A stretch of DNA of 64,000 bases from Bacteroides sp. (GCA_021201335.1 JAJQFD010000061.1:1-64000), one strand, 5' to 3'. Positions 34,550 to 44,797 are shown, counted from the first letter of the stretch. Translations and numbers: made by a program. The notes: a model not told the origin generated them from the letters alone.

Positions 34550-35689
34550 CTAATCTATTAAATATTCGCCTTCTTGTTTTTTAAGGTATTTCATAAACTC
34601 GCTACCGAATGCATCCTCCGGAGCAATAGACTTATTATACAGTTCTACAAACTTAACGGGCGAGGTAAACGTTCCTATCATTTCTTTTTCATAGCCGGCG
34701 TTCTTTATCACGGTAGACATATAGTAAGCATTTGGATGTCCGCCGAAGTAAATGAAGCCGTCCAAACTCGAATTGTACTTTTTCTCGTCTATATCCCCAT
34801 GCAGGAAAGATAAAGTCAATTTTTCTAACTCCCGCAGAGTCTGTGGAGTTTTATCGTAAATTTCATTATATTCATCAACGTAGCTATCGGGAAGTCCCAA
34901 CCTCTTGAATTGGGACGAGAGATCGGAGAGCGATTTTTTGTCTATCTGGTCGGCGATTCCTTCGTTTTGCCAAAGATGGAGTAATTGTATAAGTCCTTTT
35001 GCCTTGCTCTTGTCTGTGAAGTATCTGCGATATGCATGGAACATCTCATGAGCAAGAGTATTGACTTTGTCCTCCTCACTTTGTTTGCGGAAAAGGTTGG
35101 CATCCCAGACTATTCTGCCTGGATAGCTCAAAGCGTCAGGTTCCATGCAAATGATGTCTATGGGAATAGGGGCTATCAGCGAATCGACCGGATTTACGAG
35201 AAAGTTTTTCAATCTCTTCTCCGCATCAGCCATCAGCTTTGCGCCGTTTATAGTGTACAGTTGCTTCTTTACAGCCGTTTGATTTTCTTTGGTGTCTATG
35301 AAGTTGTTGAGCATTACGTGTAGTAACAACGCTCCCCAGTCCGATACTATTTCTTCCACAGAAATACTCGTGAGACTGTCTCTTTCAGCCGCTCTTGACG
35401 GATTATATGCCAAGTCCATTGCCTTGCGGACAAACTCGCCCTTTTCGTCGAAACTCTCCTCTATATTTTTGCGATAGCCCTGAGTTTTGAACAGTTCATT
35501 CCACTCGTTTTCAGTTATCTCGAATCCTGCCGTTATCTTGTCGGCAATGCGAAAGAAACTTTCGGCAGAAGTAATGTCGACGTACATTTCAGACTTGTTA
35601 CTGGTAGAGTTACAAGAGAACATAAGTCCCGCCACCATGATTATAAAGAGTTTGTTCATATAAATAAAGGAAGGTTTTCTTATTTTCAT
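34550..35689 (-). CDS. Putative zinc-dependent peptidase lipoprotein (DUF5700-like)
   Basis: A lipoprotein of about 369-379 residues. The likely start is the internal ATG of MNKLFIIMVAGLMF (35659), because the signal peptide and lipobox MFSC then sit at the right distance. The zinc motif HEMFH is in LAHEMFHAYRRYF, with a candidate third ligand Glu in LWQNEGIADQ about 30 residues later, the layout of gluzincin peptidases. Two internal helical regions flank it. Similar Bacteroidetes proteins are annotated DUF5700. No peptidase activity has been shown to my knowledge. Transcribed alone. Confidence 0.7.
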   Translation of the reverse strand: MKIRKPSFIYMNKLFIIMVAGLMFSCNSTSNKSEMYVDITSAESFFRIADKITAGFEITENEWNELFKTQGYRKNIEESFDEKGEFVRKAMDLAYNPSRAAERDSLTSISVEEIVSDWGALLLHVMLNNFIDTKENQTAVKKQLYTINGAKLMADAEKRLKNFLVNPVDSLIAPIPIDIICMEPDALSYPGRIVWDANLFRKQSEEDKVNTLAHEMFHAYRRYFTDKSKAKGLIQLLHLWQNEGIADQIDKKSLSDLSSQFKRLGLPDSYVDEYNEIYDKTPQTLRELEKLTLSFLHGDIDEKKYNSSLDGFIYFGGHPNAYYMSTVIKNAGYEKEMIGTFTSPVKFVELYNKSIAPEDAFGSEFMKYLKKQEGEYLID

Positions 35690-36081
35690 AGTACATTACT
35701 TCTTAATGGATATACAATATATAACAATATGTAAATTTAGCAAATATCTATAACCCACCCAATATTAACTTTAAAACTTTTTCACTAACTTAATATGCGG
35801 TCTTACTGATTGTCTCGGCTCCTTATACTTCTGTTTGAACCAAAATTATTTATCATTGAATTATTGGGGGGTATGCAAATTTACGCAAGGTGCTGAATAA
35901 GAAATGTATAACAAAGTTCAGAATTTTTTGTTCCAGTAACCAGATGGCAACGGAAATCCTACTGTGTTTTGCTGAAAATACCGTTTTTAGCCCATTACAA
36001 TACAAAGCAAAACAGAGCGTAACGAACGTTGCTTCAGCTAATTCGCTACACTCTGCTCAATCCTATTTTTTGCTTAAAAAT
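35690..36081. other. Intergenic region between metallopeptidase and C1B peptidase genes
   Basis: About 390 bases with nothing I can name. A possible -7 element lies at 35738-35745 (GATATTTG on the minus strand, one mismatch). No strong hairpin follows the C1B peptidase gene. Confidence 0.35.
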
Positions 36082-37263
36082 TTATTTTAGATTTATTTTC
36101 TTTGCTACATCCCGTGGAACAGCATCTTTATGTATTACAATATTCATGGTTTTATATTTGGTAAATGCTTTTGAAGCATACCATGTGCCATCATATATAT
36201 TGTTAGTCCCCCAGGAATTTTTTACCTTATAATATTCTTTTCCGGTTTGGTCTTTAGCGATACCATAGATCAACATACCATGATCGTCAGTGGTTTCCCA
36301 ATTATCGTAAGCGGTCTGGCGCATTTCCTGTGTTACTTCCTTTTCAGGACCGGGCTTAGAGGTAGCTTCCTTTTGCTTATCGGCAGGAGTCATTCCTGTC
36401 CAACGGGCCATATCAGATCCTGTCAGGTCGGTGCGTTCCATGTCGGGCAGTACGGCGATACCATTGCGGCTAAAACCCACTTCACTCACATCACTAGCCC
36501 AAGTTACAGTAAAACCTTTATTTACAGCATTATCAATTACGCTCATAAATTCGTCGATGGGCAAATTCCATGATGGGGCATTGCGCCAATTATCCGGAAT
36601 TTCGAGAGCAAATTCTGTATAAAAGGGATGATGAGTGTAAGAAGTGAATGAAATGTAATCATCTGGGTTAATGCCTAATGATTGGGCAAAAGTTAGCGGC
36701 GTATAGTCTTTACCATTGTAAGTAAACACTTCAGGGCAGGCTCCCAGGTAATTGTCGTAAATAGCAATTAATCCTTCTTTCCACACCGGAGTCAGTTTTT
36801 TTAACTTACTTTGGGCGATGGCATTTACATAGCCTTCTGCTACTGCATCCAATTCAGAGTGTATCGGGAGTGCTTCACCGTATCTGATACCTGGCATAGC
36901 TTCCTGAGGTACTAATCCATAGTTTTTCAGGCAGTAAAGAACATCGTAAAAACTTCCTCCCGGAGAGAATGAACCTTCACCATGCAGACGAACATATCTT
37001 TCGCCCCGATCAATCATGGTATGATGTACCACAAACATTTCCGACAGGTCGTATTCACCTTTTCCCATACGGAGTAATTCTGATTCGATAAGACCAATTC
37101 CGGAGAAACTCCAACAAGTGCTGGAACGGTTTTGGTTTTTAACGGAGGTAACAGGGTTTTCTTTGATGGTTGTAAACACAAATCCTTCTTGCTGATTTTC
37201 TTGTGCCATGCCGTTAAGTGTGAAAGCAATCAGCATGGCAACCAATGTAAATTTCTTTATCAT
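36082..37263 (-). CDS. Exported C1B family cysteine peptidase (bleomycin hydrolase-like)
   Basis: A 393-residue secreted papain-like peptidase with a signal peptide ending at about NGMA-QE. The catalytic Cys50 is in NQNRSSTCWSFSGI, the His in TTDDHGMLIYGIAKDQ, and the Asn in YKVKNSWGTNN. Insertions and the His-to-Asn spacing fit the C1B (bleomycin hydrolase/PepC) group. The cytosolic family members act as hexameric aminopeptidases; the signal peptide suggests periplasmic work here. The promoter TAACTTTG lies at 37292-37299. Confidence 0.92.
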   Translation of the reverse strand: MIKKFTLVAMLIAFTLNGMAQENQQEGFVFTTIKENPVTSVKNQNRSSTCWSFSGIGLIESELLRMGKGEYDLSEMFVVHHTMIDRGERYVRLHGEGSFSPGGSFYDVLYCLKNYGLVPQEAMPGIRYGEALPIHSELDAVAEGYVNAIAQSKLKKLTPVWKEGLIAIYDNYLGACPEVFTYNGKDYTPLTFAQSLGINPDDYISFTSYTHHPFYTEFALEIPDNWRNAPSWNLPIDEFMSVIDNAVNKGFTVTWASDVSEVGFSRNGIAVLPDMERTDLTGSDMARWTGMTPADKQKEATSKPGPEKEVTQEMRQTAYDNWETTDDHGMLIYGIAKDQTGKEYYKVKNSWGTNNIYDGTWYASKAFTKYKTMNIVIHKDAVPRDVAKKINLK

Positions 37264-37291
37264 AAGATTGAATATCTAGGTTATATATATG

Positions 37292-37299
37292 CAAAGTTA
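37292..37299 (-). promoter_or_regulatory. -7 element of the C1B peptidase gene
   Basis: TAACTTTG on the minus strand, 28 bases before the ATG; a TTTC at the place of the -33 box. Confidence 0.5.
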
Positions 37300-37425
37300 C
37301 ATTTATATTTGGAAAGAAAGAGGGAAGAAGGGAACAATTATAAGATAAACCGTAAATGTAATAGATTGTTTTATAGTGACAAGTGTAGTAAAAGAAAAAT
37401 ATTTTTCAAACTCGCTGAGAAAAGC

Positions 37426-37433
37426 TATCTTTG
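37426..37433 (+). promoter_or_regulatory. -7 element of the patatin gene
   Basis: TATCTTTG on the plus strand, 55 bases before the ATG at 37489. A T-rich TTTTTC lies 18 bases upstream. A second TATATTTG at 37304-37311 also points this way. Confidence 0.5.
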
Positions 37434-37488
37434 AAATGGAAAAAGCAGGGATGAATTCTCTTCCCTATTGATTATCAAGAAAAACAAA

Positions 37489-38337
37489 ATGAAAGGAATA
37501 ATAATAAATGAAAGAACCGGATTAATACTGGAAGGTGGGGGTATGCGGGGAGTATTTACCTGTGGAGTACTTGATTTCTTCATGGATAATGATATACGTT
37601 TCCCCTATACTATTGGTGTTTCAGCAGGTGCCTGCAACGGACTTTCTTACATGTCAGGGCAGCGCGGCAGAGCAAGGTACAGCAATATAGAGCTGCTTGA
37701 AAAATACGATTATATTGGTTTGAAACATTTGTTCAGGAAGCGGAATATCATGGATTTTGATTTGCTTTTCCACGATTTCCCCGAACATATCCTTCCTTAT
37801 GATTATGAGGCTTACTTCAATTGTCTCGAACGGTATGAAATGGTTACAACTAATTGTATTACTGGTGAAGCCTGTTATTTTGAAGAGAAAAAAGATAAGA
37901 AACGGGTGATTGATATTGTACGGGCCTCCAGTAGTCTGCCTTTCGTCTGTCCGATAGCGTATGTAGATGGCATTCCGATGCTGGATGGAGGATTGGTGGA
38001 TTCAATACCGTTACAACGGGCTATTGATTTAGGATATACTCAAAATAATGTGGTTGTTCTTACTCGCAACCGCGGTTACAGAAAAGAAAGCAAAGACAGG
38101 AAGGTACCTTCTTTTTTATACCGTAGATACCCGAAAGTACGAGAAGTTTTTGGTCGGCGTGGAGAAATCTACAATGCTCAACTCGAAATGGTTGAGCAAA
38201 TGGAGGACGAGGGATCTATCCAAGTGATCCGCCCCATAAAACCGGTTCAGGTGGATCGAATAGAACGCGATGTCAATAAACTTATTGATCTTTACCAGGA
38301 AGGGTATGAATGTGCGGAGAAGTCATTTCTTTCTTAG
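37489..38337 (+). CDS. Patatin-like phospholipase
   Basis: A 282-residue cytosolic acyl hydrolase. The oxyanion motif GGGMRG (residues 17-22 region), the nucleophile motif GVSAG with Ser45, and the catalytic DGG in PMLDGGLVDSIP are all present, the dyad of patatins. I chose the ATG at 37489 (MKGIIINERTGLILEGGG); the longer frame would need a TTG at 37468. It fits the bacterial group of about 280 residues with a basic region in the middle (RNRGYRKESKDRK). The substrate is likely phospholipid, but not known. Confidence 0.9.
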   Translation: MKGIIINERTGLILEGGGMRGVFTCGVLDFFMDNDIRFPYTIGVSAGACNGLSYMSGQRGRARYSNIELLEKYDYIGLKHLFRKRNIMDFDLLFHDFPEHILPYDYEAYFNCLERYEMVTTNCITGEACYFEEKKDKKRVIDIVRASSSLPFVCPIAYVDGIPMLDGGLVDSIPLQRAIDLGYTQNNVVVLTRNRGYRKESKDRKVPSFLYRRYPKVREVFGRRGEIYNAQLEMVEQMEDEGSIQVIRPIKPVQVDRIERDVNKLIDLYQEGYECAEKSFLS

Positions 38338-38596
38338 TGCTGAATTAGGTATTAAATCTTTCTTTAACTTTATTTATTAACTTTTTTTCACTGCTACAAT
38401 TCTTCCTTTAAATTATTAATTAACAGCTAATTATAAATCATTCTTCCTTTCTTAAATCTTAAAAATAGTCTAATTCATATTTTTCTGAAACAAAATCTCT
38501 TTAAAATGGTTATTAAAAAGAGAAGATATATAAAGTCCGATTGATCGTTTCCGGTTGAAACGAAGTTTAAGTGAAAAACGGTTGTTTCTTAATAAT

Positions 38597-40884
38597 ATGA
38601 ATGTAAATAGTACAAAAATATTGTACGTTTTATGGGGCTGTCCTAATAAAACGTTTCTTTTCTGCATTCTATTCTTTTTCAGTATTTCTATAAAGGCTAA
38701 TGGTAATGATATAAATAATTACCTGCAAAAAATTAATAGTTATACGAGGTTTGTAGCTCCAAACGCTTCAACAGAGAAAATGTCAAGCATGCATGCTCTT
38801 GCTATGCCTTCAACCAAAGTTTTTGGGATGGAATCTCTTTCTTTTTGGGAAAAAAATAAAATGTCTATAGCCATTTCCGGCTTTATGGGTATTGTTCTCC
38901 TCATGTTTATTCGATTACTGATTGTGGATAAAATCCGCAAAGCACGAAAGTGCGAAAGGGAGTCAATCGAAAGCTATAAGAGTCTGATAAATAATATGCC
39001 CATTGTATATATCCGGTGCGAGGTTAAATTTGATGAAGATCATATTCCAGTTAAACTTTTGATACGAGATACAAATACAATTTATAAAAAAATATTTTAT
39101 CCTGAAGAGGAGGTCATTGGTAAAGATGGGGAGAGTATCAATCATGAACTGTCCTTTGAATTATTAAAATATATCCGTATAGCATTGTCAGAAAGAAGAT
39201 CGGTGACTTACCATTATTTCATGGAAAAGAAGGAAAAGTTTTTTGATATAGTGATTAGTTTATCCAATCAGCCGGGTATAGTTGATTTATTTTTTATCGA
39301 AAGTACGGAACTATATACCACTCAGGTGAAATTACAGACTGCTAATAATGAGCTTTCATTAGCATTACAGATTGCGGAGATTATTCCTTGGAAGTGGGAT
39401 TTGGTAAAAAAAACAATTGTCTGCGACAGTAATAAAGCTTTTTCTTTCAATAATTTAAATCTTGATACAGAAGATCCGATAGAAATTCCGGATACTCATT
39501 ATTTTGCAAAAGTATGCAAAGAGGATAGAGAAAGAGTCCAAAAGGCTTTTACTGCTTTGAAAAAAGGAAGAACAGATAAAGTGAAAGAAGAATACCGTGT
39601 ATTGAATACGGATGGCAAACATTGGAAAATAGATTGGGTAGAAGTACATGCTGCTGTGGAAAGAAAAGACTCGGATGGTAAGCCCTTAACGTTGTTGGGC
39701 TCTTCCCTAGTTATTACCGAAAGGAAAAAAAGGAGCGAGAGTTAATCATTGCCAAGGAAAGTGCGGAAGAATCCAATCGGCTGAAATCTGCTTTTCTGGC
39801 AAATATGAGTCATGAAATACGAACTCCATTAAATGCCATCGTTGGTTTCTCTAGTATTCTGGAGGCTACTGATGATATAGAAGAAAAGAGAGAATATATA
39901 AGTCTCATTGAGACTAACAATGCATTATTATTACAATTAATCAGTGATATTCTTGATCTGTCAAAAATAGAAGCCGGGACATTGGAATTTATCTATAGGA
40001 CGTTTGAGTTGAATGAATTGATGAGAAGCCAGGAAAGTATCATGCAGCTTAAATTGGTTAATGGAGGGGTAAAACTAAAATTGGAATCTACTTTACCAGA
40101 ATGTTGGATATGCTCAGACAAAAATAGACTTAGCCAGGTTCTTTCAAACTTATTGAATAATGCTATCAAATTTACCTGTAATGGCGAGATTACTTTTGGT
40201 TATAAGTTGCAAGAACAGGAAAATACACTTTATTTTTACGTCAAGGATACGGGAAAAGGAATTCCTCCTGAAATGAAAAACACCATTTTTGGCCGTTTTG
40301 TAAAACTTGATAGCTTTGTACAGGGAACTGGATTAGGTCTCTCTATTTGCCAGGTAATTGTTGAGCATTTGGGTGGTAAAATTGGTGTGGATTCTGTTGA
40401 AGGAGAAGGATCAACTTTTTGGTTTACCATACCTTATAAAGCAGCTGAACGCCTCAATGATGAAACACGGGTATTAGATAATTTTATGGAAGAAATAATA
40501 ATACCTAAGGAGCAAATCAAAATATTAGTGGCAGAAGATAACCCAGGCAGTTATAAGTTAATTCGATCTATTCTTCAAAATGAATATCAGATAATTCACG
40601 CGTATGATGGTAGAGAGGCTGTTGAACTTTTTAAAATACACACTCCCCATTTAGTGTTGATGGATATTGGTTTACCTGAACTAAATGGGTGTGAAGCAAC
40701 TAATGAAATACGCAAGATATCTCCCCATGTACCTATAGTTGCCGTAACGGCTTTTGCTTATACCACGGATGAACAATATGCCTTGGAAAATGGATTTGAT
40801 AAATATATGGCAAAACCTATTAATGCGGAAAGGCTCAAACAAGAAGTATTAAATGCACTGAAGAAATATGTGATGTTAGTTTAA
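38597..40884 (+). pseudogene. Hybrid histidine kinase, one-base frameshift
   Basis: A sensor with signal/TM region (FCILFFFSISIKA and MSIAISGFMGIVLLMFIRLLIV), two PAS-like regions, a dimerisation domain with the phospho-acceptor His in NMSHEIRTPLNAI, an ATPase domain (NAIKFT, DTGKGIPPEM, GTGLGLSIC) and a C-terminal receiver (phospho-Asp in LVLMDIGLPEL, Lys in YMAKPI). No DNA-binding domain follows, so it needs a partner. The first part ends at 39745 with a stop; adding one A to the A7 run at 39725-39731 joins both parts into one protein ending ...KKKERELIIAKESAEESNRL then the kinase. The ATG at 38597 is chosen. Confidence 0.85.
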
Positions 40885-41020
40885 AAATCAAAAAGTTACA
40901 TCCTGGATCTTTGTGGAATACTTATAATTTCTGAATATAATAAAGTTCATTTTCACAAACATCCAGAATGCTCTCTTTTTTAAAAATGTCTTTTCGTTAA
41001 TTGCCCCAGAGAAGTTTAAA

Positions 41021-41104
41021 TTATAAATTATACAATAGGACAAGGACAAATACTACTACATGAATGAGAATCAGAATTCCGTTGTTAATCATTTTTGTTT
41101 TCAT
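41021..41104 (-). CDS. Possible hydrophobic micropeptide
   Basis: A 27-codon frame reading MKTKMINNGILILIHVVVFV-LVLLYNL: a basic start and one membrane helix. A perfect -7 element (TACCTTTG, 41158-41165 minus) lies 54 bases upstream, which a random frame would rarely have. There is no Shine-Dalgarno sequence, as usual in this phylum, and no obvious terminator. Expression is unproven. Confidence 0.35.
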   Translation of the reverse strand: MKTKMINNGILILIHVVVFVLVLLYNL

Positions 41105-41157
41105 GATGTGGAGTGTTTTAGAATGAGCTTGTGTTAATTATTAGATTATTGTGGGGT

Positions 41158-41165
41158 CAAAGGTA
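41158..41165 (-). promoter_or_regulatory. -7 element facing the micropeptide
   Basis: TACCTTTG on the minus strand. No TTG box at the expected distance. Confidence 0.4.
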
Positions 41166-41295
41166 GAAAAAAAGTTATAGATCCTAGCGTTTTCTCTTTT
41201 ATTTGTAATTTAAAGTACATAAAATGTAAAAAATGAAAATTTATTTAATAAATTAGGAGTAAATTGTTCATGTAGCTTTCAATTTGAATAAAAGA

Positions 41296-41336
41296 ATACG
41301 GCTTCTGGTAAAATATTTTCTACTTGAAGCCGCATT
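41296..41336 (-). terminator. Terminator of the 95-residue membrane protein gene
   Basis: CGGCTTC (41299-41305) pairs with GAAGCCG (41326-41332), extended by AAT/ATT past one mismatch; T-rich on the minus strand. It starts 22 bases behind the stop. Confidence 0.7.
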
Positions 41337-41357
41337 ATGAATAAGGTTTTTATTTAT

Positions 41358-41645
41358 TTAAAAATAACCACTTCCCATGCCCGCAAATAGTAAGCTCGCA
41401 AAGAATCCCCAGAAAATAATCATTAAAATAATGCCTATCAGCATAAAGATGAGAGAAGCTTTTGCCCAGTTGGCTTTACTTACTGGAGTACCGCTACCAA
41501 AAGCCCATACAAATAGCATGATAATATTAACAAATGGGATTGCCATAAGAATCATAGTAATAATCCAGTCTCCTACTGTAATCACAGATTGATTTCTTTT
41601 TGAGATTTGTTCTTGATTCGTAATAACTGTTTCTTGGTTTTCCAT
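41358..41645 (-). CDS. Small two-helix membrane protein
   Basis: A 95-residue protein: a polar N-terminus rich in Gln and Asn (about 25 residues), a helix at about 26-47 (WIITMILMAIPFVNIIMLFVWAF), a short loop with GTPVSKANWAKAS, and a second helix at 62-88. The loop and the VGDWIITMILMAIPFVNI motif recur in small Bacteroidetes membrane proteins of unknown function. It follows the M3 peptidase gene, 30 bases away, on the same strand. Confidence 0.8.
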   Translation of the reverse strand: MENQETVITNQEQISKRNQSVITVGDWIITMILMAIPFVNIIMLFVWAFGSGTPVSKANWAKASLIFMLIGIILMIIFWGFFASLLFAGMGSGYF

Positions 41646-41675
41646 AACTCTGATTGTTTTAGTGTTAGCAAATAT

Positions 41676-43781
41676 TTATCTAAGTCCTCTATTGTCTAGC
41701 AAAGCGCCTGTTCCTGGTTTGGAACCGCGAAAGTTTATGTACATATCCATTGCATCCTCTATACCTCCAGGTGTCAATATATAATCACGGAATTTTCTGG
41801 CTATCTCCTGGTTAAAAATATCTCCACTTCCTACAAAAGCTTGATAAGCATCGCAATCTAATACTTCCGCCCAAATATAACTATAATATCCGGCAGTATA
41901 ACCACCTCCCATCGTATGGTTAAAATAAGTAGTACGATATCGAGAAGGAATTTGTTTAATTAAACCTCGCTCACCTAATACTCTATTCTCGAATACCATA
42001 ACATCCAGGTTAGCGGGTATTTCTTTTAGAACATGATAATCCATATCCAGATAAGAAGCTGCCAGGTATTCGGTTGTTGCAAATCCCTGACCGTATTTAC
42101 CGCTTTTATCTAGCTTTTTAATTAAATCCGCAGGAATTATTTCCCCAGTTTCGTAATGCTTGGCATAATTTTTTAAAACTTCAGGTTCCAATACCCAATG
42201 CTCCATGATTTGTGAAGGTAATTCCACAAAATCACGGGCTACTCCCGATATACCATAATAATGTACATCCTTAAATAAGTTATGTAAGGCATGCCCAAAT
42301 TCGTGGAATAAAGTATTGGCCTCATCAGCACTAAGTAATGCGGGTAGTCCCGGAGCAGGCTGACTGAAATTACATACAATCGTAACAATCGGTGCTACTC
42401 GTTTTCCATCTTTATAGGTTTGTGCACGGTAAGTACCACACCATGCACCACTTCGTTTTCCCTGACGGGGAAAATAGTCCATATATAAAACACCCAGGTG
42501 AGCACCATTTTTATCTCTGCATTCAAATGCTTCTGCATCCGGGTGAGGTAGAGGAATGTTTGCTATCGGACTGAAAGTAATACCATAAAGTTTATTGGCC
42601 ACATAGAAAGCGCCGTCACGTACGTTATCAAGTTTGAGGTAAGGACGTATCTCATTTTCATCCAGGTTGAACTTGGCTTTTCTGGCTTTTTCGAAATAAT
42701 ATCGCCAATCCCAGGCTTCGGCAGTAAAGTTTTTGCCTTCTTTCCGGATTTCAGCTTGAATGTCAGCCAATTCTTCTTTCGCCTTTTTTAAAGAAGGTGT
42801 CCACAGTTCATTTAATAATTCGTAAACAGCTTCAGGTGTTTTTGACATACGTTCTTCCAGAATAAACGAGGCATAATTTTCATATCCCATAAGCTGAGCT
42901 TTTTCCAACCTTTTGGCAATTAGTTTTGATACTAATTCTTTATTATCATTTTGATTATTATTATTTCCCCGGTTGATATAAGCTGTGAATAACTTTTCTC
43001 TTAATGCACGATTTTCTGCATTTTGCAGGAAAGGCAAGGTACTTGGATTGGCTAATGTAAATATCCATTTACCTTCTAATCCGGCAGCTTGTGCAGCCTG
43101 AGCAGCGGTGGCAATTTGAGTCTCTGTAAGCCCTCCCAGATCCTCTTTCTTTTCAATTACTAATTTATATGCATCAGCATCCCGGCGCATATTCTGTGAG
43201 AAGGTAATCTGTAATAAAGATATCTCGCTGTTAAGGTCACGAAGAATAGTTTGCTTATCCTGTGGGAGATTAGCTCCTCCCCGAATAAATCCTTTATAGG
43301 TTTCTTCCAGAAGTTTTTTCTGTTCTTTATTTAAATCTAGTGATTCTTTTTTATCGTACAGGGTCTTTACCCGCGAAAATAATTGAGGATTCAGACGAAT
43401 ATCATCAGAATGTTTTGAAAAGAGAGGAGACATTTTCCGACTGAGCTGATCCATTTCATCATTGGAATTGGCGCTATTTAAACCACTGAACACAATTCTG
43501 GCTTTTCGAAGTAGCTTCCCACTTTGATCCATGGCAACTACCGTATTTTCGAAAGTCGCTTCATCCGGGTTATTGCAAATGGCCTGGATTTCTGTAGCTT
43601 GTTCTTCAAGGCCTTTTAAAAAGGCTGGTTCATAATGCTCAAGTTTAATTTCTTGAAAAGGGGGCACACCAAAAGGAGTAGTGTATTCCGTAAAAAAGGG
43701 ATTATTATCGCTGGTTTTTTCATCACACGCACTTGCTAGAATAACAAGTGCTACAGCCATCATGATTTTTTTCATTGACAA
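41676..43781 (-). CDS. Peptidyl-dipeptidase Dcp-like M3 metallopeptidase, lipoprotein
   Basis: A 701-residue oligopeptidase. The zinc motif HEFGHALH is in LFHEFGHALHNLF, with the third ligand Glu in the following helix (VELPSQIMEHW). The N-terminus is a lipoprotein signal (ILASACDEKTSDNNP), so the enzyme is periplasmic, unlike cytosolic Dcp. GVLYMDYFPRQGKRSGAWCG is a Dcp-type segment. Length agrees with the M3A family. It should remove dipeptides from peptide C-termini. A -7 element (TATCTTTG, 43810-43817) lies 29 bases upstream. Confidence 0.93.
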   Translation of the reverse strand: MSMKKIMMAVALVILASACDEKTSDNNPFFTEYTTPFGVPPFQEIKLEHYEPAFLKGLEEQATEIQAICNNPDEATFENTVVAMDQSGKLLRKARIVFSGLNSANSNDEMDQLSRKMSPLFSKHSDDIRLNPQLFSRVKTLYDKKESLDLNKEQKKLLEETYKGFIRGGANLPQDKQTILRDLNSEISLLQITFSQNMRRDADAYKLVIEKKEDLGGLTETQIATAAQAAQAAGLEGKWIFTLANPSTLPFLQNAENRALREKLFTAYINRGNNNNQNDNKELVSKLIAKRLEKAQLMGYENYASFILEERMSKTPEAVYELLNELWTPSLKKAKEELADIQAEIRKEGKNFTAEAWDWRYYFEKARKAKFNLDENEIRPYLKLDNVRDGAFYVANKLYGITFSPIANIPLPHPDAEAFECRDKNGAHLGVLYMDYFPRQGKRSGAWCGTYRAQTYKDGKRVAPIVTIVCNFSQPAPGLPALLSADEANTLFHEFGHALHNLFKDVHYYGISGVARDFVELPSQIMEHWVLEPEVLKNYAKHYETGEIIPADLIKKLDKSGKYGQGFATTEYLAASYLDMDYHVLKEIPANLDVMVFENRVLGERGLIKQIPSRYRTTYFNHTMGGGYTAGYYSYIWAEVLDCDAYQAFVGSGDIFNQEIARKFRDYILTPGGIEDAMDMYINFRGSKPGTGALLDNRGLR

Positions 43782-43809
43782 TTTGCTTTATGAGGTTAAT
43801 GTATACTAA

Positions 43810-43817
43810 CAAAGATA
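43810..43817 (-). promoter_or_regulatory. -7 element of the M3 peptidase gene
   Basis: TATCTTTG on the minus strand, no clear -33 box. Confidence 0.45.
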
Positions 43818-43883
43818 TGAAAAAAGCCTTAAACAGAACATCATGCACGAAAAATAGAGCAAGGATTATACGTTTTAGTATTT

Positions 43884-43891
43884 TATATTTG
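43884..43891 (+). promoter_or_regulatory. -7 element of the first winged-helix gene
   Basis: TATATTTG on the plus strand, 69 bases before the ATG at 43961. Confidence 0.45.
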
Positions 43892-43960
43892 TATAGGAAG
43901 ACTTGTTTAGGCAAGTTGAGCCAAGTTTTATACTCTTGTTAAATGCTAAAAGTAAGATAT

Positions 43961-44197
43961 ATGTTGGGTGAATTGTTGCAAAAGGAAATAGTGCATAATG
44001 CAGGAGCCATCTGTTCATTGTTGGAACGAAATAAGAGAATGACTATTGAGGATCTATGTGTAAATACTTCTGACGTAGAAGCAGCTATTTTATTATCATT
44101 AGGTTGGTTAGCCAGAGAAAATAAGGTAGTTTTTTTAGAACAGGAAGGATCTTTGGCTGTTGAAATGAATCGGCAAGAATCAAGTCTGTATTGTTAA
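43961..44197 (+). CDS. Small winged-helix protein (1), DUF2582-like
   Basis: A 78-residue protein with one winged helix: NAGAICSLLERNKRMTIEDL, a recognition helix in VEAAILLSLGWLARENKVVF and a wing ending LAVEM. The start at 43961 removes the unlikely MLKVRY extension. It is one of three such genes within 4 kb. Its partners or DNA targets are not known. A strong terminator follows, so it is a single-gene unit. Confidence 0.75.
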   Translation: MLGELLQKEIVHNAGAICSLLERNKRMTIEDLCVNTSDVEAAILLSLGWLARENKVVFLEQEGSLAVEMNRQESSLYC

Positions 44198-44233
44198 TTT
44201 TAGAAGCTTTCGAGCTTTTCACACCAATGATCC

Positions 44234-44288
44234 AGCACCTTATTATTTAAATGTTTCTTTGGAAATGTCATTATAATAAGGTGCTTTA
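44234..44288 (+). terminator. Terminator of the first winged-helix gene
   Basis: Thirteen-base perfect stem, AGCACCTTATTAT (44234-44246) with ATAATAAGGTGCT (44273-44285), 26-base loop, then a short T run. Confidence 0.65.
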
Positions 44289-44543
44289 TAATCAAAAAGA
44301 AATAGTAAAGATTTTGTTTTTCTGATTGTTCGATTTCACCTTTTTATTCTCAATGGTTTTAATCTAACTGATTGAGATAAAAAGGTTTATATTTTTTATC
44401 GGGAAAAGTTCTTTGAGGATGCGGTTACTTGAGCAGTATTGGTGCGTTTTATGCATTTATTTTAGTATATGAGTATGAAAATATTCATTCATACACAATA
44501 CATTAATTTAGGCTTTTTTATTAACCATAATACCAAGTTAGCT

Positions 44544-44771
44544 ATGTCCATAATCGATGTCAGTAACAAAGCAGGAAGTATTTATTACTTATTAGAACAG
44601 GAAAATCGTTTGTCTGTAGAACAACTCATTCAGCAAACAGATTTAGGTGAAGCTTATATTTTAATGGCTTTAGGATGGTTGGCAAGAGATAATCGTATCG
44701 TTTTTCTCGAAACCGGTGGAGCTTTGTCTGTTCAGATTAACAGACCTCCTATGACAGAAATACATTATTAA
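44544..44771 (+). CDS. Small winged-helix protein (2), DUF2582-like
   Basis: Paralogue of the gene at 43961. I use the ATG at 44544 (MSIIDVSNKAGSIYYLLEQ), since the longer frame from 44469 has an unlikely leader. The 75 residues share the pattern NKAGSIYYLLEQ...LSVEQLIQQ...AYILMALGWLARDNRIVFL...ALSVQIN with copy 1 (ALGWLARDN versus SLGWLAREN). Its own terminator follows. No function known. Confidence 0.75.
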   Translation: MSIIDVSNKAGSIYYLLEQENRLSVEQLIQQTDLGEAYILMALGWLARDNRIVFLETGGALSVQINRPPMTEIHY

Positions 44772-44797
44772 TCGAAAGCGAAAAACAATTGAAAAAG

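Larger units (their letters stand above)
40885..41357. other. Intergenic region with a candidate micropeptide gene
   Basis: About 470 AT-rich bases between the kinase and a small membrane protein gene. It holds a possible 27-codon gene (41021-41104, minus) with a -7 element, and a terminator at 41296-41336. Nothing else is seen. Confidence 0.4.
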
